Shown here piece by piece: positions 28,092 through 37,252 of a DNA stretch of 64,000 nucleotides. Every line of letters begins with the position of its first letter. The stretch's first letter is position 1. The DNA comes from Sinorhizobium sojae CCBAU 05684. Lineage in GTDB: Bacteria; Pseudomonadota; Alphaproteobacteria; Rhizobiales; Rhizobiaceae. Both the position numbers and the translations under genes were made by a program. The stretch lies in NCBI RefSeq assembly GCF_002288525.1, contig NZ_CP023067.1, positions 744,001 to 808,000 on the forward strand. The letters are read 5' to 3'. The notes below the pieces were generated by a model. The model had not been told where the DNA came from, did no database searches, and saw only the letters and a list, made by a program, of their open reading frames with translations.

Positions 28092-28829
28092 ATGTTCGAT
28101 CTTTCCGGCCGCAAGGCCCTCGTAACCGGCGCATCCGGCGGCATTGGCGAGGAAATCGCCCGTCTGCTGCATGCCCAAGGCGCCACCGTCGGCCTGCACG
28201 GTACGCGCGTGGAGAAACTCGAGGCGCTGGCCAATTCGCTCGGCGAGCGGGTCCAGATCTTTCCCGCGAACCTGTCCGACCGGGGCGAGGTCAAAGCGCT
28301 TGGCGAGAAGGCGGAGGCCGAGCTCGGAGGTGTGGACATCCTCGTCAACAATGCCGGCATCACCAAGGACGGTCTCTTCGTTCGCATGAGCGACGAGGAC
28401 TGGGACAACGTGTTGGAGGTCAACCTGACGTCCGTGTTCCGCCTGACGCGGGAACTGACCCATCCCATGATGCGCCGCCGCTTCGGCCGCATCATCAACA
28501 TCACCTCCGTCGTCGGCGTCACCGGCAACCCGGGTCAGGCCAATTATTGCGCGTCTAAGGCGGGCATGATCGGCTTCTCCAAATCTCTTGCCCAGGAGAT
28601 CGCCACCCGCAACGTCACCGTCAACAGCGTTGCGCCGGGCTTTATCGAAAGCGCCATGACCGGCAAGCTGAACGAGAAGCAGAAGGAAGGCATCATGGCC
28701 GCCATCCCGATGCGGCGCATGGGAAGCGGCACGGAGGTGGCCTCCGCCGTCGTCTATCTCGCCTCCAATGAAGCGGGCTACGTCACTGGTCAGACCATCC
28801 ACGTCAATGGCGGCATGGCAATGATCTGA
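28092..28829 (+). CDS. fabG: 3-oxoacyl-[acyl-carrier-protein] reductase
   Basis: A 245-residue SDR reducing 3-ketoacyl-ACP with NADPH. It has TGASGGIG at residues 12-19, NNAG at 86-89, and the triad S139, Y152, K156 (NYCASKAG). The C-terminal IHVNGGMAMI ending is the standard FabG terminus. GGGAG lies 8 bp before the ATG. Its position between fabD and acpP supports the specific function over a generic SDR. Confidence 0.96.
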   Translation: MFDLSGRKALVTGASGGIGEEIARLLHAQGATVGLHGTRVEKLEALANSLGERVQIFPANLSDRGEVKALGEKAEAELGGVDILVNNAGITKDGLFVRMSDEDWDNVLEVNLTSVFRLTRELTHPMMRRRFGRIINITSVVGVTGNPGQANYCASKAGMIGFSKSLAQEIATRNVTVNSVAPGFIESAMTGKLNEKQKEGIMAAIPMRRMGSGTEVASAVVYLASNEAGYVTGQTIHVNGGMAMI

Positions 28830-29141
28830 TCCCGCGTTCCGGCGGTCGGTTTTCGCAATAAGCGGCCGGCCGTCTCACGCAGGCCAAATGCCTGAAATTC
28901 AATGTTGAGCAAGCGAATGTCAGGCATTTTCCGACTTTGCGACAGACTTAAACCGTGTTAATCGGGCCATGACTGTGCGCAGTCGACCGGTCCGGTCAGG
29001 TCGTCCGGCAGCCTCGCTGCCACGGGTTTCCGCGGTGTCGGTTGAATGGATTGCCCGTTGGCCCATCTTGGTCTATCAGGCGTGAATTGAATACCGGCGC
29101 CACATGGCGCCGCAGAGAAACGAAGGTCGAGGAACTCCGAC
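28830..29141. other. fabG-acpP intergenic region
   Basis: 312 bp without a gene. It carries a spaced 10-bp inverted repeat (28886-28929) and should contain the acpP promoter, since acpP usually needs high expression. The stretch from about 28930 to 28970 (GACTTTGCGACAGACTTAAA) is a possible promoter region. AGGAACTCCGAC lies just before the acpP ATG. Confidence 0.55.
28886..28929. promoter_or_regulatory. Perfect 10-bp inverted repeat upstream of acpP
   Basis: Arms AAATGCCTGA and TCAGGCATTT are exact reverse complements, separated by 24 nt, with the right arm followed by one further T (TTTT in all). It may be a fabG terminator with an unusually long loop, or a two-half-site operator for acpP. 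Confidence 0.55.
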
Positions 29142-29378
29142 ATGAGCGATATCGCAGAACGCGTGAAGAAAATTGTTATTGATCATCTTGGCGTCGACGC
29201 CGAAAAGGTCAGCGAAGGCGCAAGCTTCATCGATGACCTCGGCGCGGACTCGCTCGACACGGTCGAACTGGTCATGGCATTCGAAGAAGAATTCGGTGTC
29301 GAAATCCCGGACGACGCAGCAGACTCGATCCTGACCGTCGGCGACGCCGTTAAGTTCATCGAGAAGGCCCAGGCCTGA
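29142..29378 (+). CDS. acpP: Acyl carrier protein
   Basis: A 78-residue acidic ACP. Phosphopantetheine attaches to S37 in [13 protein letters not shown]. It carries growing acyl chains for FabD, FabG and FabF encoded on both sides and for lipid A and phospholipid acyltransferases. The four-helix sequence is typical of the primary rhizobial AcpP rather than nodulation NodF or AcpXL, which are longer or divergent. Confidence 0.97.
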   Translation: MSDIAERVKKIVIDHLGVDAEKVSEGASFIDDLGADSLDTVELVMAFEEEFGVEIPDDAADSILTVGDAVKFIEKAQA

Positions 29379-29405
29379 TCGCATTTCGCGGCCGAGGCCG
29401 CTTGA

Positions 29406-29428
29406 CGGGCCGCACTTCTTGCGGCCCG
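29406..29428. terminator. GC hairpin after acpP
   Basis: Stem CGGGCCGC / GCGGCCCG with a 7-nt loop, 27 bp past the acpP stop, preceded by a second short palindrome GCGGCCGAGGCCGC. No T-run follows, so it may act as an mRNA 3' stabiliser or a weak terminator between acpP and fabF. Confidence 0.5.
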
Positions 29429-29597
29429 CTCAGCCCTGGGGAGGTGGGCTGGCCCGTGCCTGTCGCGGGTTGCGATCAGCAAAAGCGTTCCCGCCTTTCC
29501 CCATGATCGTCGTCACAAGATTTTCAGCGGAGGCACGGATCGGGGCATCGCAGGTGGTCCGGCTCCGGAATCGAACAGTCAGGGTGGATCACGGTTT

Positions 29598-30863
29598 ATG
29601 AGACGTGTCGTTATCACCGGTACCGGCATGGTATCGCCTTTGGGTTGCGGAACCGAGGTTAGCTGGTCGCGTCTTCTTGCCGGCGGCAACGCGGCGCGCA
29701 AGGTCACTGAATTCGAGGTCGAGGATCTCCCCGCCAAGATTGCTTGTCGTATCCCCTTCGGCGACGGAGCCGACGGCACCTTCAATGCCGACGACTGGAT
29801 GGAGCCGAAGGAACAGCGCAAGGTCGATCCCTTCATCGTCTACGCAATGGCCGCCGCCGATATGGCGCTGGCCGATGCGGGCTGGAAGCCGGAAAGCGAC
29901 CAGGATCAGATCGCGACCGGCGTGTTGATCGGTTCGGGCATCGGCGGCCTGGAAGGGATCGTCGAGGGCGGCTACACCTTGCGCGACAAGGGTCCCCGCC
30001 GGCTTTCGCCCTTCTTCATTCCGGGCCGTCTGATCAATCTGGCCTCGGGTCAGGTTTCGATTCGGCACAGGCTGCGCGGCCCCAACCATTCCGTCGTCAC
30101 GGCCTGCTCGACCGGCGCGCACGCGATCGGCGACGCAAGCCGGCTAATTGCGCTCGGCGATGCCGACGTGATGGTGGCTGGCGGAACCGAATCGCCGATC
30201 TGCCGAATCTCGCTCGCGGGGTTTGCCGCCTGCAAGGCGCTGTCGACCCAGCACAATGACGACCCGCAAAAAGCGTCGCGGCCCTATGATGCCGATCGCG
30301 ACGGCTTCGTCATGGGCGAGGGCGCCGGCATCGTCGTTCTGGAAGAACTCGAGCATGCCAAGGCGCGCGGCGCCAAGATCTATGCCGAAGTGGTCGGCTA
30401 CGGCCTCTCCGGCGACGCGTTTCACATCACGGCCCCGTCGGAGGACGGCGAAGGCGCCTATCGCTGCATGCAGATGGCGCTGAAGCGCGCGGGCCTGACG
30501 CCCGCCGACATCGACTATATCAACGCGCACGGCACCTCGACCATGGCCGATACCATTGAGCTCGGCGCCGTCGAGCGACTGGTCGGCGACAGCGCCTCGC
30601 AGATATCCATGTCTTCGACGAAGTCGGCGATCGGGCATCTGCTCGGGGCCGCGGGCGCGGTCGAGGCGATCTTTTCGGCCCTGGCGATTCGCGACAATGT
30701 CGCGCCACCCACGCTCAATCTCGACAATCCGTCGGTCCAAACCAGGATCGACCTTGTGCCGCACGTCGCCCGGGAGCGGGAGATCAATGTGGCGCTGTCG
30801 AATTCCTTTGGTTTCGGCGGCACGAACGCGTCGCTGGTTCTTCGCCGCTACACGGGCGATTGA
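29598..30863 (+). CDS. fabF: Beta-ketoacyl-ACP synthase II
   Basis: A 421-residue condensing enzyme elongating acyl-ACP. The catalytic Cys is C170 (VTACSTGAHAIG); the His of NAHGTST, the Lys of STKSAIGHLLGAAG and its following His complete the KAS II active site. The C-terminal SNSFGFGGTNAS loop is standard. Located 219 bp after acpP as in most alphaproteobacteria. Not a nodulation NodE, because it lies in the housekeeping fab cluster and has the normal FabF length. Confidence 0.96.
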   Translation: MRRVVITGTGMVSPLGCGTEVSWSRLLAGGNAARKVTEFEVEDLPAKIACRIPFGDGADGTFNADDWMEPKEQRKVDPFIVYAMAAADMALADAGWKPESDQDQIATGVLIGSGIGGLEGIVEGGYTLRDKGPRRLSPFFIPGRLINLASGQVSIRHRLRGPNHSVVTACSTGAHAIGDASRLIALGDADVMVAGGTESPICRISLAGFAACKALSTQHNDDPQKASRPYDADRDGFVMGEGAGIVVLEELEHAKARGAKIYAEVVGYGLSGDAFHITAPSEDGEGAYRCMQMALKRAGLTPADIDYINAHGTSTMADTIELGAVERLVGDSASQISMSSTKSAIGHLLGAAGAVEAIFSALAIRDNVAPPTLNLDNPSVQTRIDLVPHVAREREINVALSNSFGFGGTNASLVLRRYTGD

Positions 30864-31247
30864 TCCTGCGCTATCGACATGGCAACGGTCGTGGCCGTGA
30901 ATGACGGCGCGCATTGCTCGCGTTGTCATGCCCGACATCGCCGCCGCATGTCCCGCTTTTTGCCGCAATGCTCGCTAAAAGCTGTCGGAGAAAGGTGTGT
31001 CCGGGCGCCGGACGGGGGAATGCAGGCAACGTTATGTGCGCAGGCCGTCTCGAAGGTTGTGGATCGTCGTGGTGATCTGGAACGAATTGGCTTCATCGCC
31101 ACGGGGTGGCTATGTTCGCGCAAGGCACAGCTGGCAACTGTAGTATATCCATTGCCCTGACACATTCATGCTTGCCGCCGGTCCAGGCCGAAATTCGCGC
31201 CGGCGGGCTGCTTGATAGAAGGAGCGAATTTCGGATTCGGGATCATC
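30864..31247. other. fabF-mltG intergenic region
   Basis: 384 bp. Short open frames on both strands (for example 30879-31160) have no recognisable family, start signal or conserved features and are judged spurious. A GTCCG/CGGAC hairpin occurs at about 30999-31013. An AAGGAG at 31219-31224 is too far (24 nt) from the GTG used for mltG, leaving that start uncertain. Confidence 0.5.
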
Positions 31248-32435
31248 GTGAGCGACTCAAACGAGAACGGCGCGGCGCAGTTCGGCCGCAATGAAAACGG
31301 GAGCAACGGGCCGATCATTCCGAAGTCGGCCAACGAGGCGCTGCGCCCGGAGAAGGTGCCGCAGCCGCCCAAGCGCTCCCGCAAGGCACGCAGCCAGATC
31401 GTGATCTTCTTGAACTTCATGATGACGGTTGTGGTTCTTGTGGCACTGGCGGCGGCCGGCGCCGTCTATTACGCTATGCACGAATATGAGAAGCCGGGGC
31501 CGCTCGAGGCGAACAAGAACTTCATTGTTAAACGGGGCGCCGGCATGCAGGAAATCGCCAACGCCCTGGAGCGCAACGACATCATCACCGACAGCCGCGT
31601 CTTCCGCTTCGTCTCCGAAGCCTATCTCGACGACGACACGCTGAAGGCCGGCGAATACGAGATCAAGGCCCATGCGTCGATGCAGGAGATCATGCAACTT
31701 TTGAAATCGGGCAAGTCGATTCTCTATTCGGTCTCGCTGCCGGAGGGCCTGACGGTCAAGCAGATGTTCCGCAAGCTTGCCGATGATCCGGTTCTCGTCG
31801 GCGATCTTCCGGACGAGCTTCCGCCGGAGGGATCGCTCAAGCCGGATACCTACAAATTCATGCGCGGCACGCAACGCATGGAAGTCATTGAACAGATGAT
31901 CGCCGCGCAGAAAGCCCTGGTCGAGCAGATCTGGAGCAAACGCGACCCCGAGTTGCCGATTTCAACGGTCGAGGAATTCGTGACGCTTGCATCGATCGTC
32001 GAAAAGGAAACGGGACGCGCCGACGAGCGGCCGCGGGTCGCGTCGGTGTTCATCAACCGGCTCGAAAAGGGTATGCGGCTGCAGTCGGACCCGACAATTA
32101 TCTACGGCATCTTCGGTGGGGAAGGCAAACCAGCGGATCGGCCGATCTTCAAATCGGATCTCGACAAGGACACGCCGTACAACACCTATATCGTCAAGGG
32201 GTTGCCGCCCACTCCGATCGCCAATCCCGGCCGGGCGGCTCTGGAGGCTGTCGCCAATCCTTCGCGCACGCCCGAACTCTACTTCGTCGCCGACGGAACC
32301 GGTGGACACGTCTTCGCCGAAACGCTCGAGGAGCACAACGCCAATGTTCGGCGTTGGCGGAAGATCGAGGCCGAAAAGGCGGCGGAGGCGGCCAAGGCCG
32401 CTGCCGAAGGGGATCCCGCAGTCCAGGCGCAGTGA
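31248..32435 (+). CDS. mltG: Endolytic transglycosylase MltG (YceG-like)
   Basis: A 395-residue inner-membrane lytic transglycosylase that cuts nascent peptidoglycan glycan strands. A polar N-terminus of ~50 residues is followed by a transmembrane helix (about 58-82), a LysM-like subdomain, and the YceG catalytic domain with the Glu in SIVEKETG near residue 250 and QSDPTIIYGI. The C-terminus has an Ala/Glu-rich tail. The GTG at 31248 is preferred; a TTG at 31212 would add 12 residues, and no start has a well-spaced Shine-Dalgarno. The fabF-mltG-yicC-gmk order is conserved in Rhizobiales. Confidence 0.92.
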   Translation: MSDSNENGAAQFGRNENGSNGPIIPKSANEALRPEKVPQPPKRSRKARSQIVIFLNFMMTVVVLVALAAAGAVYYAMHEYEKPGPLEANKNFIVKRGAGMQEIANALERNDIITDSRVFRFVSEAYLDDDTLKAGEYEIKAHASMQEIMQLLKSGKSILYSVSLPEGLTVKQMFRKLADDPVLVGDLPDELPPEGSLKPDTYKFMRGTQRMEVIEQMIAAQKALVEQIWSKRDPELPISTVEEFVTLASIVEKETGRADERPRVASVFINRLEKGMRLQSDPTIIYGIFGGEGKPADRPIFKSDLDKDTPYNTYIVKGLPPTPIANPGRAALEAVANPSRTPELYFVADGTGGHVFAETLEEHNANVRRWRKIEAEKAAEAAKAAAEGDPAVQAQ

Positions 32436-32536
32436 AGACAGGCTGATTTGTGGACGGTTGGCCGGCGGCGCGGATATCCCTTGCGGGATGCCGCGCCGCC
32501 GGCCTAATGCTTCTACAAGGAATGACGGAGGATGAT

Positions 32537-33424
32537 ATGCCGCTCCAATCGATGACCGGCTTTGCCAGGAAAGAGGGGAGCAGCGGGCGCTTTCGCTGGG
32601 CCTGGGAATTGCGCTCGGTCAACGGCAAGGGGCTTGACGTGCGGCTGCGACTGCCGCCAGGCCTCGAGCGACTGGAGCCGGACTGTCGGCGCCTCACGGC
32701 GCAGTATTTTTCGCGCGGCAATCTGCAGGTCGGCTTGTCGCTTGCAAGCAGTGAGACGGCGATCGAGGCCGTGATCAACCATGAAGCATTGGCGGCGGTG
32801 CTGAAGTTGCGGGAGCAGATCGGCGATAGCATTGACCCGGCGCCGCTTCGCTTCGACACGCTGCTTACCATCCGCGGTATCATCGATTTTCGGGAGCCGG
32901 AAGAAAGCGAGAGCGAGCGCGACGCCCGCGATGCGGACATCCTTGCCGGCCTGGATCAGGCGCTTGCCGATCTGAGGAGCATGCGGGAGGAGGAGGGGAG
33001 TGCACTCGGACAGATTCTTTCCGCCCAGGTGAACCGCATCGAGCAGTTGAGGGCAACGGTCGAGAACGACCCGTCGCGCAGTCCGCAGTCCATTGCCGAT
33101 CGGCTCGCGCAGCAAGTAGCGCTGGTGATGGACAACGCGTCCTCGCTCGACCGCGAGAGGCTGCATGCCGAGGTGGCCTTGCTCGCCACCAGGGCCGATC
33201 TCCGGGAGGAAATCGATCGTCTTGGTGCTCATATCGCCGTCGCGCGCGACCTCTTGGCGAAGGGCGGGCCGGTTGGGCGCAAGCTCGATTTCCTTGCACA
33301 GGAATTTAACCGCGAATCGAATACGATCTGTTCGAAGTCGAACGCCGCCGCCGTCTCCGCTGCCGGTATCGAATTGAAGGTGGTCATCGACCAGTTCCGC
33401 GAACAGGTTCAGAACTTGGAGTAA
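32537..33424 (+). CDS. YicC/YloC family endoribonuclease
   Basis: A 295-residue YicC-family protein. It begins with the family hallmark MPLQSMTGFAR and ELRSVNGKGLDVRLRLP, and ends with the C-terminal DUF1732 part including REEIDRLGAHI, GRKLDFLAQEFNRE and NTICSKS. YicC members are toroidal endoribonucleases. The ATG at 32537 has GGAGG 6 bp upstream; upstream in-frame starts are not supported. Four bases separate it from gmk, as is typical for yicC-gmk pairs. Confidence 0.94.
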   Translation: MPLQSMTGFARKEGSSGRFRWAWELRSVNGKGLDVRLRLPPGLERLEPDCRRLTAQYFSRGNLQVGLSLASSETAIEAVINHEALAAVLKLREQIGDSIDPAPLRFDTLLTIRGIIDFREPEESESERDARDADILAGLDQALADLRSMREEEGSALGQILSAQVNRIEQLRATVENDPSRSPQSIADRLAQQVALVMDNASSLDRERLHAEVALLATRADLREEIDRLGAHIAVARDLLAKGGPVGRKLDFLAQEFNRESNTICSKSNAAAVSAAGIELKVVIDQFREQVQNLE

Positions 33425-33427
33425 GAC

Positions 33428-34087
<660 letters not shown>

Positions 34088-34152
34088 CGGCTCCTGCCAA
34101 TTTGCAGAGGTGAGGTCGGTCGGCGAAGGCGCAGGGGTTACCCCGCTGCCGC

Positions 34153-34977
34153 TCAAAGGCAATTGGCCAGACGACAGAATTCTTCGACCGTGAGCGTTTC
34201 GGCGCGGCGCTGCGGGTCGATGGCGGCCTTGGAAAGCAAAGCCTCGCCGCCGAGCGGTTTCAGGCTCTGCCGCAGCATCTTTCGGCGCTGGCCGAATGCA
34301 GCCAGGGTGACTTTCTCGAGGGCCGAAACCGGGCAGGGGATCGGATCCTCGACCGGCTCCAGGTGTACGACCGTGGAGGTCACTTTCGGCGGCGGCGTGA
34401 AGGCCTGTGGCGGCACGTCGAAGGCAAGCCGCGCCTTCGTCCGCCAGCCGCAGAGTACGCCCAGTCGGCCGTAATGATCGTCATCGGCACTTGCGACGAT
34501 TCGCAGTCCCACCTCGCGCTGGAACATCAGGGTCATGGACCGCCAGAAGGGCGGCCAGCGCTTCGGCAGCAGCCAGTTGACGAGGAGCTGGGTACCGACG
34601 TTGTAGGGCAGGTTGGCGATGATGCATGTCGGGCCGTCGGCGAGCGTTTCGAAGTCGATCTTCAGCGCGTCGGCCTCGATCACCTCCAGGCGGTCCGGAT
34701 AATGGCCTTGGATTTCCGCGAGTGCCGGGAGGCAACGGGCATCGCGTTCGATTGCGATGACCTTCTTCGCACCCAGCGCGAGAATCGCGCGCGTCAGTCC
34801 GCCCGGTCCGGGGCCGACTTCGATAACGGTCATGTCCTCGAGCGGACCGGCCGTACGGGCGATCTTCTGGGTGAGGTTGAGGTCGAGCAGGAAGTTCTGC
34901 CCGAGGGCCTTCTTCGCGTCCAGTCCATGGCGCTGAATGACGTCTCGGAGCGGCGGCAGTCCGTCAAGCGCTGCCAT
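34153..34977 (-). CDS. rsmA: 16S rRNA (adenine1518/1519-N6)-dimethyltransferase
   Basis: A 274-residue SAM-dependent enzyme (KsgA) that dimethylates two adenines in helix 45 of 16S rRNA during 30S maturation. N-terminal [14 protein letters not shown] motif [11 protein letters not shown], and catalytic motif [10 protein letters not shown] are present, with the helical C-terminal domain. Its ATG shares one base with the pdxA stop (TAATG), so the two genes are translationally coupled. Confidence 0.96.
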   Translation of the reverse strand: MAALDGLPPLRDVIQRHGLDAKKALGQNFLLDLNLTQKIARTAGPLEDMTVIEVGPGPGGLTRAILALGAKKVIAIERDARCLPALAEIQGHYPDRLEVIEADALKIDFETLADGPTCIIANLPYNVGTQLLVNWLLPKRWPPFWRSMTLMFQREVGLRIVASADDDHYGRLGVLCGWRTKARLAFDVPPQAFTPPPKVTSTVVHLEPVEDPIPCPVSALEKVTLAAFGQRRKMLRQSLKPLGGEALLSKAAIDPQRRAETLTVEEFCRLANCL

Positions 34978-36005
34978 TAGCGAGAAGCTCCCGCCGTGTT
35001 GGCGGCGAGTTCCGCTGCCAGGCGCAGTGCGGCCATCAGGCTGTCTGCACGCGCGATGCCCTTTCCGGCAATGCCGAAAGCGGTGCCGTGGTCGGGCGAC
35101 GTCCTGATGAAGGGCAGGCCAAGTGTGACATTGACGCTGTCGTCGAAGCCGAGCGCCTTGGCAGGGATCAGCGCCTGGTCGTGATACATGCAGATGGCGA
35201 CGTCATAGGTTTCCCTGGCGCGGTCGTGGAACATGGTGTCGGCCGGAAGCGGGCCTGCAACATCCAGTCCTTCGGCTCGAAGCCGGTCGATAACGGGGCG
35301 GATTATCGCATCGTCCTCGAGGCCGAGCGCCCCGCCCTCGCCCGCATGCGGGTTGAGGCCGGCAATCGCGAGGCGGGGCGCCGCAACCCCGAAGAGGCGC
35401 TTGAGATCGCCGGCCGTAATCACGGATGTTCTGTATATGAGATCCGGCGTCAAGGCGCCTGGCACGTCCTTGAGCGGAATATGTATGGTCACGGGGACAG
35501 TGCGCAGCTTCGGTCCGGCGAGCATCATCACCGGCAGGACGGGTGCGCCCATCGCCTTTTTCGAGAGGTCGGCGAGATATTCCGTATGGCCGGGGAAGCG
35601 GAACCCAGCCTCGTAGAGCACGGCCTTTGCGATGGGGTTGGTCGCCACGGCGGAGGCCTTGCCGCTCATCACCAGCCGGACGGCGGTGTCGATGGCCTCG
35701 GTGACGGCGCCGGCGTTCTCCGGGTTGGGTTGGCCGGCGACGACCGAAGCGGGACAGCGGATCGGCAGGACTGGGAGCGCGTCCGCGAAAGCCGCGGCCG
35801 CACCTTCGCAGTCGGTTTCCCTGATCTGGACCGTCTCTCCGAGGGCCTTGGCACGCTCGGAGAGCACGGACGGGTCACCGATGAAGAGGAAGGGCGGGAT
35901 ATCATCCGACCGCCGCAGCGCCCATGTGGAGAGGCTGATGTCCGGGCCAATGCCGGCCGGATCGCCCATCGTCAGGGCGATCGGACCGCCGCTCGTCTTG
36001 TTCAT
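34977..36005 (-). CDS. pdxA: 4-hydroxythreonine-4-phosphate dehydrogenase
   Basis: A 342-residue NAD-dependent enzyme of de novo pyridoxal phosphate synthesis. It shows the [11 protein letters not shown] start, [20 protein letters not shown] with metal-binding His, and [36 protein letters not shown]. Standard length. It lies 6 bp downstream of surA and overlaps rsmA by one base; surA-pdxA-rsmA is a widely conserved trio. Confidence 0.96.
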   Translation of the reverse strand: MNKTSGGPIALTMGDPAGIGPDISLSTWALRRSDDIPPFLFIGDPSVLSERAKALGETVQIRETDCEGAAAAFADALPVLPIRCPASVVAGQPNPENAGAVTEAIDTAVRLVMSGKASAVATNPIAKAVLYEAGFRFPGHTEYLADLSKKAMGAPVLPVMMLAGPKLRTVPVTIHIPLKDVPGALTPDLIYRTSVITAGDLKRLFGVAAPRLAIAGLNPHAGEGGALGLEDDAIIRPVIDRLRAEGLDVAGPLPADTMFHDRARETYDVAICMYHDQALIPAKALGFDDSVNVTLGLPFIRTSPDHGTAFGIAGKGIARADSLMAALRLAAELAANTAGASR

Positions 36006-36011
36006 GTCGCG

Positions 36012-36950
36012 TTACTTGTTGATGATCTGCGCCTTGGCGCGCAGTTCTTCGAGATATTCGACGCTGTTCGGATCCTCGCCGCCGGTCTTCTTCTTGCCAA
36101 GGTCCTCGGCGCGGAAGACGATTTCGGCGGCGGTGTCGTCATTGACCTGACGCTTCTTGCAGATCGCCAGATATTCGACACCCTTTTCCGTCACGCGCGT
36201 GCCCGTGGTCATGCCGTCGCCGGCCTTTTCGATGAGCGGCTTCCATTCCTCCGGCAGTTGCTGCGCGAGCACGCGGCCGAGGTTGCGGATCGACACGTCG
36301 CGGTAGTTCGCTGCAAAGACCTTCGAGGTCTCGCAGCCGGGGAATTTCGAGCGCGAGGCGTTCGCTTCCGCCTGCCGCTTGCCGGTGATCGTGCCGCGTT
36401 TCGATTCCGGAATGACGAAGATGACTTGCTGGAGGAAGTACTCCGTCGTTACCGGCTTGTCGCCGCCGGCTTCCATCATGCGCTTGACGAGGTCACCGCC
36501 GGAAAGGCGGCTGGCGCTGCCATAGCGGAAGTTCACGAGACGCGGCCAGCTCATCTGAACCGCGATATATTGTTTGAAGTGCTCGACCCCCACGCCCGCC
36601 TGTTCGAGAATCTTGCCGAGCTGCTCCGTCGTGAGCTTGTTGCCGGCGGCAAAACGCGCATAGGCGGCATCGACCTCCTGGGTGCTCACCGACTGCTGGA
36701 CGCGGGCGATCTCGCCGCGCTTGAGGACTTCGTCGATCAACTGCTTTTTCGCTTCGGCGGCTCCGCCGCCCTGCTTCTGAAGACGAAGGAAAGCCGCCCG
36801 CTTGGCAATGTCGCCCGAGGTGATCACGACATTGTTGACGATCACCTTGACCTCGCTTGCCGCCCTGGCGACCGTTGCGGCCGCAAAGCTCAATGCGCCG
36901 GCAAGCGCCAGCGCCGTAAGTGCCCTCACGATCGAGAATTTCCCACCCAT
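36012..36950 (-). CDS. surA: SurA-like periplasmic chaperone (N-terminal domain plus degenerate parvulin domain)
   Basis: A 312-residue exported protein. The signal peptide spans about residues 1-30 (FSIVRALTALALAGALSFAA, cut after ARA). A SurA N-terminal chaperone domain follows (VIVNNVVITSGDIAKRAAFL, then KKQLIDEVLKR). The later region around residues 165-285 is a divergent single peptidyl-prolyl isomerase-like domain, compared with two in E. coli SurA (428 residues). It should escort outer-membrane proteins such as the adjacent LptD. The ATG at 36950 is chosen because AAGGA is 6 bp upstream; the ATG at 36956 touches it. Confidence 0.87.
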   Translation of the reverse strand: MGGKFSIVRALTALALAGALSFAAATVARAASEVKVIVNNVVITSGDIAKRAAFLRLQKQGGGAAEAKKQLIDEVLKRGEIARVQQSVSTQEVDAAYARFAAGNKLTTEQLGKILEQAGVGVEHFKQYIAVQMSWPRLVNFRYGSASRLSGGDLVKRMMEAGGDKPVTTEYFLQQVIFVIPESKRGTITGKRQAEANASRSKFPGCETSKVFAANYRDVSIRNLGRVLAQQLPEEWKPLIEKAGDGMTTGTRVTEKGVEYLAICKKRQVNDDTAAEIVFRAEDLGKKKTGGEDPNSVEYLEELRAKAQIINK

Positions 36951-37252
36951 CGTCATTCCTTGCCCGTTACGCGTGTCAAGTGAGAGCGACCTTCCGCGGC
37001 CGCGCTCTCCCGTAATTCGTCGCAAATGCATAATACATGCGGCCAAACGATGACAAGAGCGCATGAGCGGCCGCAGAGCGTCGTTGAGCGCTGCTTCCGC
37101 CTATTCTCATCGGGGGAGGAGCCGTGCCGAAGCGCGCCGCCTGAACGTATCGCGTGCATCCCGCTCGGTCGGGTTAAAGCGCCGCCCGTCTTTCAGGCGT
37201 CGCCGTCGCTCTTAGGATCTGCGCCGTCCCGGTTGGGGCTGAGGCTCAAGCG
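36951..37252. other. lptD-surA intergenic region
   Basis: 302 bp on the minus-strand transcript between lptD and surA. No supported gene, clear terminator or strong promoter seen. Small open frames on both strands lack any family resemblance. Confidence 0.5.

Noticed and set aside
30879-31160. Candidate small CDS between fabF and mltG
   Set aside because: No Shine-Dalgarno, no signal peptide or domain, and a competing minus-strand frame of equal quality.
35088-36983. 631-codon plus-strand open frame antisense to pdxA and surA
   Set aside because: No recognisable domain, no start signal, and it mirrors the minus-strand genes, whose family motifs are complete. Long antisense frames are common in GC-rich DNA.
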